From Vibrio pacinii DSM 19139 (GTDB lineage: Bacteria; Pseudomonadota; Gammaproteobacteria; Enterobacterales; Vibrionaceae), in contig NZ_JONH01000015.1 in NCBI RefSeq assembly GCF_000711795.1, positions 1 to 64,000 on the forward strand: a stretch of 64,000 nucleotides of DNA. The letters are read 5' to 3'. Below the pieces are notes generated by a model. That model ran no database searches. It worked only from the letters and a program-made list of their open reading frames with translations, and was not told the origin of the DNA. Below are positions 25,765 through 34,314 of the stretch, piece by piece. Positions within the stretch are counted from its first letter, which is position 1. The number at the start of each line of letters is the position of its first letter. Both the position numbers and the translations under genes were made by a program.

Positions 25765-26772
25765 GTGAACTACACTCTAACCCCTATTTCTATCAGCAGC
25801 CTTGCCGTTGCATTGATCACCTCTTTTTCCGCCCAAGCGGCGAATGACACCTTAACGGTGTACACCTATGACTCGTTTGCCGCAGAGTGGGGCCCAGGTC
25901 CGACGATTGAAAAAGCGTTTGAAGCGCAATGTGGTTGTGACGTTAACTTTGTCGCGCTCGATGATGGCGTCTCGATTCTTAATCGCTTACGTTTGGAAGG
26001 CAGTAACAGTAAAGCCGATATCGTGTTGGGCCTAGATAACAACCTGATGGCAGAAGCGAAACAAACCGGGCTACTAACAACACATACCGTCGATACCAGT
26101 ACGGTGACGCTGCCTAATGGGTGGGATGACCAAACGTTCGTACCTTACGACTTTGGCTACTTTGCTTTTGTATACAACAAAGAGAAACTGGCTAACCCAC
26201 CAACCAGCCTTAAACAGTTGATTGAGTCTCGTGACGATTTGAAAGTGATCTACCAAGATCCGCGCACCTCAACGCCTGGACAAGGGCTTATGTTGTGGAT
26301 TAAATCGGTTTACGGTGAGGATGCGCCGCAAGCTTGGCAAGAGTTAGCCAACAAGACGGTGACTGTCACCAAAGGTTGGTCAGAAGCCTACTCAATGTTC
26401 CTTGCTGGTGAGTCGGATTTGGTTTTGTCTTACACCACATCGCCCGCTTATCATTTGATTGCAGAGAATGACGCAAAGTTTGCAGCGGCTAACTTTGCCG
26501 AAGGTCACTACACTCAGGTAGAGGTCGCGGCCAAGGTGAAAAGTACTCAAAATGACAAACTGGCCGATCAGTTTATGGCGTTTATTCTCAGTGATGACTT
26601 CCAATCGGCGATGCCAACTGGCAACTGGATGTACCCTGTTACCGACGTTAAATTGCCACAAGGATTTGATACTCTGACTGTGCCTAGCAAATCACTTGCT
26701 TTCTCGGCAGATGAGGTGGCGCAAAACCGCAAAGCTTGGATTCGCGAATGGCAAAACGCACTGACTTTCTAA
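25765..26772 (+). CDS. thiB: Thiamine ABC transporter, periplasmic binding protein
   Basis: A 335-residue solute-binding protein for thiamine and its phosphates. I chose the GTG at 25765, which follows AAGGAG at a suitable distance and gives a signal peptide (NYTLTPISISSLAVALITSFSAQA, then ANDTL). In-frame sequence further upstream reads into the riboswitch and is not coding. Typical features: LTVYTYDSFAAEWGPGP, ADIVLGLDNNL, PYDFGYFAFVYNKE and SYTTSPAYH. First gene of thiB-thiP-thiQ. Confidence 0.93.
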   Translation: MNYTLTPISISSLAVALITSFSAQAANDTLTVYTYDSFAAEWGPGPTIEKAFEAQCGCDVNFVALDDGVSILNRLRLEGSNSKADIVLGLDNNLMAEAKQTGLLTTHTVDTSTVTLPNGWDDQTFVPYDFGYFAFVYNKEKLANPPTSLKQLIESRDDLKVIYQDPRTSTPGQGLMLWIKSVYGEDAPQAWQELANKTVTVTKGWSEAYSMFLAGESDLVLSYTTSPAYHLIAENDAKFAAANFAEGHYTQVEVAAKVKSTQNDKLADQFMAFILSDDFQSAMPTGNWMYPVTDVKLPQGFDTLTVPSKSLAFSADEVAQNRKAWIREWQNALTF

Positions 26773-26781
26773 AGGTGTCTT

Positions 26782-28386
26782 TTGTATACCATTCCTAAAG
26801 TCGGTTTATGGGTCGCGATGATTATCGCGACCTTTGTTGTATCCGCATTCGCTGCTCTATTAATACAAGCGCCAACGCTTGATGTGATGAGTGTCTGGAA
26901 CGATCCCTATTACCGCCACGTCACCAAGTTTAGTTTCTACCAATCTTTTGTTTCGACACTACTTAGCGTAGGGCTCGCGATTCCCGTTGCTCACGCACTG
27001 TCGAGGCGAGCGTTTTTCGGCAAGTCACTGCTGCTTAAACTGTTTGCGACTACGTTAGTGCTGCCAGTGTTGGTCGGTGTTTTTGGTCTGCTGGCTATTT
27101 ATGGCAACAGTGGCTTGCTCGCTTCATGGCTGAATAGCCTCGACATAGCGCTGCCATTTTCTATCTACGGCCTCAACGGTATTTTGCTCGCGCATGTTTT
27201 TTTTAACTTGCCGTATGCGACGCGACTGTTACTGCAAGCCTTAGATACGATTCCCCTTGAACAACATAAGTTGTGCGCGCACCTTGGCATGAGCGCGTGG
27301 CAAAAATTCCGTTGGGTAGAGTGGCCGAGACTGCGTCAGCAGCTTCCGCATGTTTGTGGTTTAGTGTTCATGTTGTGTTTCACCAGTTTTGCCACCGTCA
27401 TGGCATTAGGCGGCGGCCCCAAATCGACCACGATAGAGCTGGCCATTTATCAAGCGATTAAGTTTGATTTTGATCTCCAAACTGGGGCGTTATTGGCGCT
27501 GTGGCAAATGCTGTTGTGCGCGATCATGGCGTTAACGATTCAGCGCTTAGCCAAACCGATGGCGACAGCGGTGGGCTCGCAAGCAAAGAACATCCGGTTA
27601 GTGAGAGACAGTGGCTACATGAAATGCTGGGACTGGAGCTGGATCGGTTTGGCGATGTTATTGGTGTTACCCCCGCTATTGATGGTGGTACTCAGTGGTT
27701 TCAATAGCAAAGCGCTGACCGTGTTTGTGGACAGTCGTTTTTGGTCGGCATTACTGGCTTCATTGAAAGTGGCGACGTTGGCTAGTGTGATTGCGGTCGT
27801 CAGTGGTTATGCGATTTTGTTAACCAGTCGCCGTTTAAGACTCAATCGACGGCATAAAAGTGCTGATCATATTGAGTTAATGGCAACGATCATATTGGTT
27901 ACGCCAGGGTTGGTGGTCTCTACTGGGCTCTTTTTGCTGCTGCGCACGGTAACCGATGTGTTCAGTCTAGCGTTTGTTGTGGTCGTTGCGGTCAATGCGT
28001 TAATGGGCTTGCCATATGTGATAAAAACCCTTGCTCAACCTATGTTACATATAGAGCAGCATTATCAGTACTTATGCGCGAGTCTAGGCCTTAAAGGTTG
28101 GCAGCGTTTTAAAGTGGTTGAGTGGCGAGCATTGAAAAAGCCGTTTGCCCATGCCTTTGCTATCAGCTTTATGTTGGCGATTGGCGACCTGAGTGCGATT
28201 GCACTGTTTGGCAGCCAAGAGTTCCGAACTCTGCCACTGTATCTGTTTCAACTGCTTGGCAGTTATCAGATGGAAGTTGCCGCAGTGGTATCGCTAACCC
28301 TGTTACTGCTGAGCGTCGGTTGTTTTTCGCTACTCGAAGTGTTGTTTAACGCCAACGATAAGGTCAAGTATGTTAAGTCTCAATAA
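26782..28386 (+). CDS. thiP: Thiamine ABC transporter permease
   Basis: A 534-residue inner-membrane protein, a fused pair of permease domains with about twelve membrane helices. Each half carries the EAA-type coupling loop: QHKLCAHLGMSAWQKFRWVEWP near residue 165 and HYQYLCASLGLKGWQRFKVVEW near residue 425. The start is TTG at 26782, five bases after AAAGGTG; no ATG is near. It follows thiB after nine bases and overlaps thiQ by 17. Confidence 0.93.
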   Translation: MYTIPKVGLWVAMIIATFVVSAFAALLIQAPTLDVMSVWNDPYYRHVTKFSFYQSFVSTLLSVGLAIPVAHALSRRAFFGKSLLLKLFATTLVLPVLVGVFGLLAIYGNSGLLASWLNSLDIALPFSIYGLNGILLAHVFFNLPYATRLLLQALDTIPLEQHKLCAHLGMSAWQKFRWVEWPRLRQQLPHVCGLVFMLCFTSFATVMALGGGPKSTTIELAIYQAIKFDFDLQTGALLALWQMLLCAIMALTIQRLAKPMATAVGSQAKNIRLVRDSGYMKCWDWSWIGLAMLLVLPPLLMVVLSGFNSKALTVFVDSRFWSALLASLKVATLASVIAVVSGYAILLTSRRLRLNRRHKSADHIELMATIILVTPGLVVSTGLFLLLRTVTDVFSLAFVVVVAVNALMGLPYVIKTLAQPMLHIEQHYQYLCASLGLKGWQRFKVVEWRALKKPFAHAFAISFMLAIGDLSAIALFGSQEFRTLPLYLFQLLGSYQMEVAAVVSLTLLLLSVGCFSLLEVLFNANDKVKYVKSQ

Positions 28387-29074
28387 GGTCGATTATTATT
28401 ATCATGATGAGCTATTCCATTTTGATGTCACCATCGCCCAAGGTTCGATTGTTGCTCTGATGGGGCCTAGTGGTGCCGGTAAATCCACCTTACTGGCGCT
28501 AGTGGCAGGCTTTATTGAGCCGAGTAAAGGGCAAATTATGGTCGATGGGGTCAATCTTGTTGGCCGAGCGCCGCACCAAAGGCCATTTGCGATGTTGTTT
28601 CAAGAGCATAATCTGTTTGCTCACTTAACGGTGCAGCAGAACATCGCTTTAGGCTTGCACCCTGGGCTTAAGCTGACGCCTCAGCAGCAGCAACAAGTGG
28701 TTCAAGCGGCGCAACAAGTCGGAGTCGATGCTTACCTTGATCGTCTCCCTGAACAGCTCTCAGGCGGCCAGCGTCAACGAGTCGCATTGGCGCGCTGTTT
28801 TGTTCAGCCGCATCCCATTTGGCTACTGGACGAGCCCTTTTCTGCTCTTGATCCTATTTTACGCGAAGAGATGCTCGCATTGGTGAGCAAGCTGGCTGAT
28901 GAACGACACATTACAGTGTTGATGGTGACACACCACATTAGTGATGCCAGATCGATCGCGAGTGACTTTATTTTTGTGGCCGACGGAAAAGTGGCCGCGA
29001 ATGGCCCTGTCACCCAGCTTACGACACAGCACTGCCACCCTGCATTGAGCGAATTTGTTCGTGCCAGCGATTAA
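28370..29074 (+). CDS. thiQ: Thiamine ABC transporter ATP-binding protein
   Basis: A 234-residue ABC ATPase. Walker A GPSGAGKST, Q-loop FQEHNLFAHLTV, signature QLSGGQRQRVALARC, Walker B PIWLLDEPFSALD, switch His in VTHHISDA. Completes the riboswitch-controlled thiamine importer; overlap with thiP indicates coupled translation. AAGGTCA precedes the ATG inside thiP. Confidence 0.95.
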   Translation: MLSLNKVDYYYHDELFHFDVTIAQGSIVALMGPSGAGKSTLLALVAGFIEPSKGQIMVDGVNLVGRAPHQRPFAMLFQEHNLFAHLTVQQNIALGLHPGLKLTPQQQQQVVQAAQQVGVDAYLDRLPEQLSGGQRQRVALARCFVQPHPIWLLDEPFSALDPILREEMLALVSKLADERHITVLMVTHHISDARSIASDFIFVADGKVAANGPVTQLTTQHCHPALSEFVRASD

Positions 29075-29134
29075 ATAAAAAGTCAGGCGTCTGAGTATCA
29101 CGCTGTTGTGCTGGAATGGTGAGGTGGTAACGAA

Positions 29135-29162
29135 AAGGGTTGACGCATGCACGTCAACCCTT
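29135..29162. terminator. Hairpin between convergent thiQ and darP
   Basis: AAGGGTTGACG and CGTCAACCCTT form a perfect 11-bp stem with a CATGCA loop. A short T-tract follows on the minus strand. It probably terminates one or both convergent transcripts. Confidence 0.75.
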
Positions 29163-29167
29163 AAATC

Positions 29168-29230
29168 TAATCGCTAATCGCTAATCGCTAATCGCTAATC
29201 GCTAATCGCTAATCGCTAATCGCTAATCGC
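29168..29230. repeat. Nine perfect copies of the 7-mer TAATCGC
   Basis: The 63 bases are an exact array of nine TAATCGC units. The array abuts the last base of the darP stop codon and lies between it and the hairpin at 29135. A perfect 7-bp array is prone to slippage and could change the darP 3' untranslated region, but not its reading frame. Confidence 0.98.
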
Positions 29231-29758
29231 TTAACTCTCTTCTTCATTGAGCGCTTTAAGCACTTGGAAGATTTCACGATATGCTTTAGCTGGCTTACCG
29301 GCTTGTTTCTCTTTGTTGGCTTGGCGAGCCAATTGACGTAATCGCTGACGATCCGCACTTGGATAAAGCTCGGTTGCCTCTGAGATCGCTTCATCGCCTT
29401 TTTCAACAATACGGTCACGCAGCTGCTCAAGTTTGTGTAACTCTGCTGTTGCCTGTGAGTGTTTGTTGCGGACTTTATCTAGCGCTGCTTGCAGTGGTTC
29501 GATATCTTCAAAACGCATTAACTTACCAATGTATTGCAACTGACGACGACGTGCTTCGTTCTTGAAGCGTTGGGCGTCTTTTATTGCATCGGCTAGGTCT
29601 TCACTCAAAGGAAATTTTTCTAGAGCCGACGGTCTAAGTTCAACCAGCTCTTCACCAAGCTTTTGTAGCTCTTCCATGTCGCGTTTCATTTCGGTTTTGC
29701 TGACCCAAATGATCTCTTCTTCTTCTTCCCATGGCGCTTTTTGGTTTTTACGTGCCAT
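29231..29758 (-). CDS. darP: Ribosome biogenesis factor DarP (YjgA, DUF615)
   Basis: A 175-residue highly charged, all-helical protein. The DUF615 pattern is clear: [18 protein letters not shown], then [28 protein letters not shown] and [17 protein letters not shown]. In E. coli DarP/YjgA associates with late 50S precursors and helps maturation of the peptidyl transferase centre. Divergent from pmbA, a common arrangement. Confidence 0.94.
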   Translation of the reverse strand: MARKNQKAPWEEEEEIIWVSKTEMKRDMEELQKLGEELVELRPSALEKFPLSEDLADAIKDAQRFKNEARRRQLQYIGKLMRFEDIEPLQAALDKVRNKHSQATAELHKLEQLRDRIVEKGDEAISEATELYPSADRQRLRQLARQANKEKQAGKPAKAYREIFQVLKALNEEES

Positions 29759-29867
29759 CTTTCTACCCTAATATGACCATCTATTTCTCTATTTTAACAA
29801 GAATCGTGGGGAGAAAGCGAAATTCTTGTTATCCTAATGGCAATTGATCTTAAGAAATGAAGTAGAT

Positions 29868-31211
29868 ATGGACGTAAGAGAGCAAGTTGCTCAACAGCGC
29901 GTTGAGCTAGAAGCTGCAGTAGCAAAGGCATTGGAGATGGCAGCAGCGAATTCTGATGCGGCTGAAGTGGCGATCAGTAAAACCACAGGCTTGAGTGTTT
30001 CTACCCGTATGTGTGAGGTGGAAAACGTCGAATTTAATAGCGATGGTGCTCTTGGCATCACGGTTTATCGTAACCAACGCAAAGGCAGCGCGTCGACTTC
30101 TGACTTAAGTGAAAAAGCCATTGAACAGACGGTGCGAGCGGCGCTTGATATCGCTCAGTTCACCTCTGAAGATCCTTTTGCTGGTCCTGCTGCGAAAGAG
30201 TTGATGGTCAAAGATATTCCTGAACTTGACTTGTTTCACCCAGACACGCCGGATCCAGACAGTGCTGCTGAGGTGGCGATTGCTGCCGAACAACAAGCCT
30301 TGTCATTTAGCGATAAAATCAAACAAAGCGATGGCGCGAGTTACGATAGCCACTACGGTTTGAGAGTATATGGCAACAGTCACGGTTTGCTCGCCAGTTA
30401 TGCGTCTAGCCGCCATAGCACCAGTTGCAGTGTCATTGGCCAAGGCCGCAATGGGGAAATGGAACGCGACTACAGTTACACGGTTGCACGTCATAAAGAT
30501 GATCTTTGGACTCCTCAAATGGTCGGCCAGAAAGCCGCTGAAAAAACCGTCAGTCGTTTGGATGCGCAAAAGCTCAAAACCGGTCACTATCCAGTGATGT
30601 TTGCAGCGGATGTGGCAACGGGATTGTTGGGGCATTTAGTGATGGCGATCAGCGGCGGCAACTTGTACCGTAAATCGTCGTTTTTACTTGATCAATTGGG
30701 GGAACAAGTACTGCCTGAATGGTTTAACGTTTCGGAAAAGCCACACATACTGCGCGGTTTGGCATCAAGCCCATTCGATAGTGAAGGGGTGTTCACTCAA
30801 GATAGAGAGATCATTACAGATGGTGTGCTCGCCACGTACCTATTAACGAGCTACGCCGCGCGTAAAATGGACATGACACCAACCGGTCACGCGGGCGGGA
30901 TTCACAACTGGTTTGTTAACTCGACTGGGCAGAATTTCGAACAGATGCTCAACGAATTAGGTACCGGTTTATTGGTTACTGAAGTGATGGGGCAAGGTGT
31001 TAACATTGTTACCGGTGATTACTCTCGTGGCGCCGCTGGCTTCTGGGTTGAAAATGGTCAAATTCAGTATCCAGTGTCTGAAATTACCATCGCGAGTAAT
31101 TTAAAACAGATGTTCAATCAAATTGTCGCTGTGGGCAACGATGTTGAAACGCGGTCTCAAATTCAGACCGGTTCTATTTTGCTTGAGCGGATGAAAGTGG
31201 CCGGTGAATAA
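29868..31211 (+). CDS. pmbA: Metalloprotease subunit PmbA (TldE)
   Basis: A 447-residue member of the TldD/TldE pair, which trims peptides such as microcin B17 precursor and CcdA. Typical segments are [52 protein letters not shown], and [22 protein letters not shown]. PmbA lacks the zinc HExxH of TldD. The ATG at 29868 gives the normal length; an in-frame TTG at 29844 precedes it. Divergent from darP. Confidence 0.95.
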   Translation: MDVREQVAQQRVELEAAVAKALEMAAANSDAAEVAISKTTGLSVSTRMCEVENVEFNSDGALGITVYRNQRKGSASTSDLSEKAIEQTVRAALDIAQFTSEDPFAGPAAKELMVKDIPELDLFHPDTPDPDSAAEVAIAAEQQALSFSDKIKQSDGASYDSHYGLRVYGNSHGLLASYASSRHSTSCSVIGQGRNGEMERDYSYTVARHKDDLWTPQMVGQKAAEKTVSRLDAQKLKTGHYPVMFAADVATGLLGHLVMAISGGNLYRKSSFLLDQLGEQVLPEWFNVSEKPHILRGLASSPFDSEGVFTQDREIITDGVLATYLLTSYAARKMDMTPTGHAGGIHNWFVNSTGQNFEQMLNELGTGLLVTEVMGQGVNIVTGDYSRGAAGFWVENGQIQYPVSEITIASNLKQMFNQIVAVGNDVETRSQIQTGSILLERMKVAGE

Positions 31212-31225
31212 CAACGGTCATCGAT

Positions 31226-31255
31226 AAAAAAGGTTGGCGCGGGCCAACCTTTTTT
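31226..31255. terminator. Bidirectional terminator between pmbA and lysC
   Basis: A stem GGTTGGC/GCCAACC with a GCGG loop, flanked by an A-run on the left and T-run on the right, serves both convergent genes. Confidence 0.95.
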
Positions 31256-31283
31256 GTTTGTCTTGATTGTTACTCGATGATTG

Positions 31284-32639
31284 TTACTCGGCTTCAAATA
31301 GCTCGGCATGCAGCTTTTGGATCGCTGACTTGGAAACAGACTCATTGACCAAAAAACACAGATTGTGCGGGCTCGCACCGTAACAGATCATACGTAGATT
31401 GAAGTCTTCTAGTGTACCAAAGACTTGTTTTGCATAGCCTTTGCTTTCACTCATGTTATTCCCAATCAATGCCACTAAACATAAGTTATGTTCAACCTCA
31501 ACACTGCACAGCTCTTCGAGCTCGAGTTTGGCCGCTGATGGTAATTGCGGAGCGCCGCCAGAGGTGCCAGTTTGATCTAAAGTCAGTGAGACACTGATCT
31601 CTGACGTAGTAATCAAATCGACCGAGACTTTATGTTTAGCCAAAATTTCAAACACTTTGGCGAGAAAACCATACGCATGGAACATTTTCGCACTGCGCAG
31701 CGTGACCATGGTTTGATTGCAACGTAATGCCAAGGCTCGAAACAGAGGTGAACTTTCGACTTGGTGACGAATCCACGTTCCGCCTTTTTCTGGCTCTTTC
31801 GATGAACCAACAAAGACCGGAATGTCATGGCGTAGTGCTGGGACCAAGGTCGATGGATGCAGAATTTTAGCGCCGAAGTTGGCCATTTCAGAAGCTTCAC
31901 TAAAGCTGATTTCTGGAATCGGTGAGGCTTTAGCGGCAATCCGTGGATCGGTGGTGTAAATCCCCGGAACATCAGTCCAAATCTCTAGACCTGCCGCCGC
32001 AACCGCTTCGGCAATCAAAGCTGCACTATAATCACTGCCACCGCGACCAAGGGTTGTGGTGTTGCCTTGCTCATCTGAGCCAATGAACCCTTGAGTGACG
32101 ACAACGTGTTCTTGGCAAACAGGAACCAAAGCGGTTTTGGCTAGCTCACCGATACGCTCGAGGTTGGGCTCTGCTTTACCAAAATTATCATCGGTGCGCA
32201 TGATATCGCGGATATCGAAACGTACCGCGTTAATGCCACGCTCTTTCATTAACTGCGTCAGTAAGTGAGTCGACATTAATTCACCACATGCAACTAGGTG
32301 ATCAGTCAGTTTGTTGCTTGACTGAATTGACGCCGCTTCAGCCAGGCTGGTCACGGTATCAAGAATGGCATACACCTCACTCGCTGCTTGAGTTGGCTCA
32401 TTAAGCTGATTGAGTACCGCATCGTGAATGTGGGCGAGTTGGGCCAATAATTCACTACGACGACTGTGATCTTGCACCCCATTGGCGAGCTCAACTAAGA
32501 GATTTGTCACGCCGGAGCACGCACTACTGACGACCAGTTTGGTGTTCGGGTTATTTTCGATAATTGCAGCACAGCGGCTCATTGCTTCAAAGTTTGCAAC
32601 GCTTGTGCCACCAAATTTAGCTACATTAAAACTGCTCAC
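31284..32639 (-). CDS. lysC: Lysine-sensitive aspartokinase
   Basis: A 451-residue monofunctional aspartate kinase, first step of the lysine/threonine/methionine pathway. KFGGTSVANFEAM opens the kinase domain, GRGGSDYSAALIAEA is the catalytic/aspartate region, and two ACT domains fill the C-terminus (VSVDLITTSEISVSLTLDQT, LVALIGNNMS). The GTG at 32639 follows GGGAG at seven bases and aligns with E. coli LysC; the longer reading frame to 32696 enters the riboswitch platform. Regulated by the lysine riboswitch and, by family, by lysine feedback. Confidence 0.95.
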   Translation of the reverse strand: MSSFNVAKFGGTSVANFEAMSRCAAIIENNPNTKLVVSSACSGVTNLLVELANGVQDHSRRSELLAQLAHIHDAVLNQLNEPTQAASEVYAILDTVTSLAEAASIQSSNKLTDHLVACGELMSTHLLTQLMKERGINAVRFDIRDIMRTDDNFGKAEPNLERIGELAKTALVPVCQEHVVVTQGFIGSDEQGNTTTLGRGGSDYSAALIAEAVAAAGLEIWTDVPGIYTTDPRIAAKASPIPEISFSEASEMANFGAKILHPSTLVPALRHDIPVFVGSSKEPEKGGTWIRHQVESSPLFRALALRCNQTMVTLRSAKMFHAYGFLAKVFEILAKHKVSVDLITTSEISVSLTLDQTGTSGGAPQLPSAAKLELEELCSVEVEHNLCLVALIGNNMSESKGYAKQVFGTLEDFNLRMICYGASPHNLCFLVNESVSKSAIQKLHAELFEAE

Positions 32640-32666
32640 AGCGTATCTCCCACGACTTCCTGAAAT

Positions 32667-32689
32667 AAAAAATTTGGTCATTAGACCAA
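32667..32689 (-). terminator. Attenuator terminator of the lysC leader
   Basis: On the minus strand TTGGTC, loop TAAT, GACCAA and then ATTTTTT form a small intrinsic terminator between the lysine aptamer and the lysC start. It suggests the riboswitch acts, at least in part, by premature termination. Confidence 0.75.
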
Positions 32690-32756
32690 CATCCAATGTT
32701 TTTACTTTGATGAAGAGAGTTGAGCGAAAGAGAGGTCTATTTTTGAATGATGTACC

Positions 32757-32926
32757 TCAGAAGCTCATCATCAGACGGGGCTGATGACAGTCGTAGGGAT
32801 TCAACCCTAACAACCGATAGATCCAAGCCGACACCCCGGAACTACCTCGGCACTGCTCCCCCTCGATGGATTGTGTTGGAGTTGCGGCTCCACAACACAC
32901 CTACCTGGGCAGTGCTCCTCTTCTGC
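32757..32926 (-). promoter_or_regulatory. Lysine riboswitch (L box)
   Basis: Read on the minus strand, the leader has the lysine aptamer blocks: AGAAGAGGAGCACTGCCCAG, GAGGGGGAGCAGTGCCGAGG, GGGTTGAATCCCTACGACTG and TCATCAG. P1 is closed by CAGAAG at the 5' end and CTTCTG (complement of 32758-32763). The order and spacing match the E. coli lysC leader. It sits directly upstream of lysC. Confidence 0.95.
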
Positions 32927-32970
32927 AAAATAATTTGCCAGTGGCATAAATATTCACCACTTATTTCTGC

Positions 32971-32999
32971 ATTGAACGTGTTTCTTCGTATGATGTCAA
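32971..32999 (-). promoter_or_regulatory. Candidate lysC promoter
   Basis: On the minus strand a consensus -35 TTGACA (32994-32999) is followed after 17 bp by TTCAAT (32971-32976). Transcription would begin about 35 bases before the aptamer. The -10 is imperfect. Confidence 0.5.
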
Positions 33000-33151
33000 C
33001 GAGAATTTGTTGCTTATTGGCATTTTAAAATTAACAAACTTGTGACACTGGTTTGACCTGCCGACTTTGGGCTAATTGCCGGGTGATTGGAATTCGATTA
33101 AGGTGGAAAGTCACAACAAAGACAACAACAAAAATAATTATGGAGCAGCCA

Positions 33152-34273
33152 ATGACAATTCAAAGTTTTATTCCTCCCCAGCGCATCCTTATGGGACCAG
33201 GACCTTCAGATATTTCTCCACAAGTTTTGCAAGCTTTGAGTCGCCCAACGGTCGGCCACTTGGACCCTTTGTTTGTTGGCATGATGGACGAGTTAAAGGC
33301 ACTACTCAAATACGCGTTCCAAACGGAAAATGAATTTACCATCGCGGTGTCGGCTCCGGGTAGTGCGGGCATGGAAACTTGTTTTGTTAATTTGATTGAG
33401 CCGGGTGAGAAAGTTATCGTCTGTCGCAATGGGGTATTTGGTGAACGGATGCGTGAAAACGTGGTTCGCGCTGGTGGTATTGCCGAAGTCGTCGATGATG
33501 AGTGGGGCGCACCAGTGTCTGTCGATAAAGTCGAGCAAGCACTTAGCGCTCACCCAGACGCTAAAGTGCTGGCGTTTGTGCATGCAGAAACCTCGACTGG
33601 CGCTTGTAGCGATGCACAAGCGCTCGGTAAATTGGCCAAGCAACATGGCGTGCTAACCATTGTCGATGCCGTAACTTCGCTTGGTGGCGTGCCGTTAAAA
33701 GTAGATGAGTGGCAATTGGATGCGGTCTACTCTGGCAGTCAAAAGTGTCTGTCTTGTGTGCCGGGTTTGTCGCCAGTGACCTTTTCTGCTGCGGCGATCG
33801 AAAAAATCCAATCACGCACCACACCAGTGCAAAGCTGGTTTCTCGATCAGAGCTTAGTGTTGGGCTACTGGAGTGGTGAAGGTAAGCGCAGCTATCATCA
33901 CACGGCGCCAGTCAATAGTTTGTACGCGTTACATGAAGCGCTATTAATGCTGAAAAAAGAAGGCTTGGAGAATGCTTGGCAGCGCCACCGAGAGATGCAT
34001 GAAAAGCTTAAGCAAGGCTTAGAAAAGCTGGGGTTTGAGTTTGTTGTGGCTGAAGCGTCTCGTTTGCCACAACTGAATGCGATTTATGTTCCACAAGGTA
34101 TCGATGAAGCGAAAGTACGCTCTCACTTGCTCGAAACCTATAATTTAGAAATTGGTGCTGGCCTTGGTGCGCTGGCCGGTAAAGCGTGGCGAATCGGCTT
34201 GATGGGCTATGCTGCTCGCCATGAGAACGTCGCACTGTGCTTAAGAGCGCTCGAAGAGTCCTTGACTCAGTAA
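33152..34273 (+). CDS. Class-V aminotransferase (alanine/serine-glyoxylate type)
   Basis: A 373-residue PLP enzyme of fold type I. The N-terminus RILMGPGPSDISPQVLQALS and GHLDPLF are typical of alanine-glyoxylate/serine-pyruvate aminotransferases. APGSAGMET and VDAVTSLGGVPL contact PLP, and Lys198 in YSGSQKCLS is the Schiff-base lysine. The C-terminal GAGLGALAGKAWRIGLMG fits the same group. The exact substrate is unknown. The ATG at 33152 follows GGAG by seven bases; the reading frame upstream to 33053 lacks a ribosome site. It is divergent from lysC but shows no riboswitch of its own. Confidence 0.9.
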   Translation: MTIQSFIPPQRILMGPGPSDISPQVLQALSRPTVGHLDPLFVGMMDELKALLKYAFQTENEFTIAVSAPGSAGMETCFVNLIEPGEKVIVCRNGVFGERMRENVVRAGGIAEVVDDEWGAPVSVDKVEQALSAHPDAKVLAFVHAETSTGACSDAQALGKLAKQHGVLTIVDAVTSLGGVPLKVDEWQLDAVYSGSQKCLSCVPGLSPVTFSAAAIEKIQSRTTPVQSWFLDQSLVLGYWSGEGKRSYHHTAPVNSLYALHEALLMLKKEGLENAWQRHREMHEKLKQGLEKLGFEFVVAEASRLPQLNAIYVPQGIDEAKVRSHLLETYNLEIGAGLGALAGKAWRIGLMGYAARHENVALCLRALEESLTQ

Positions 34274-34290
34274 TCACACTTTAAGCGACA

Positions 34291-34314
34291 GGGCGACCTT
34301 ATGGTCGCCCTTTT
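34291..34314 (+). terminator. Terminator of the aminotransferase gene
   Basis: GGGCGACC and GGTCGCCC form an 8-bp stem with a TTAT loop followed by TTTT. It overlaps the stop region of the convergent pglL gene. Confidence 0.9.

Noticed and set aside
29168..29230. CRISPR-like array
   Set aside because: Units are 7 bp with no spacers; this is a simple sequence repeat.
32640..32696. 19-residue N-terminal extension of LysC
   Set aside because: It covers the attenuator terminator and does not align with LysC; the GTG at 32639 has a proper ribosome site.
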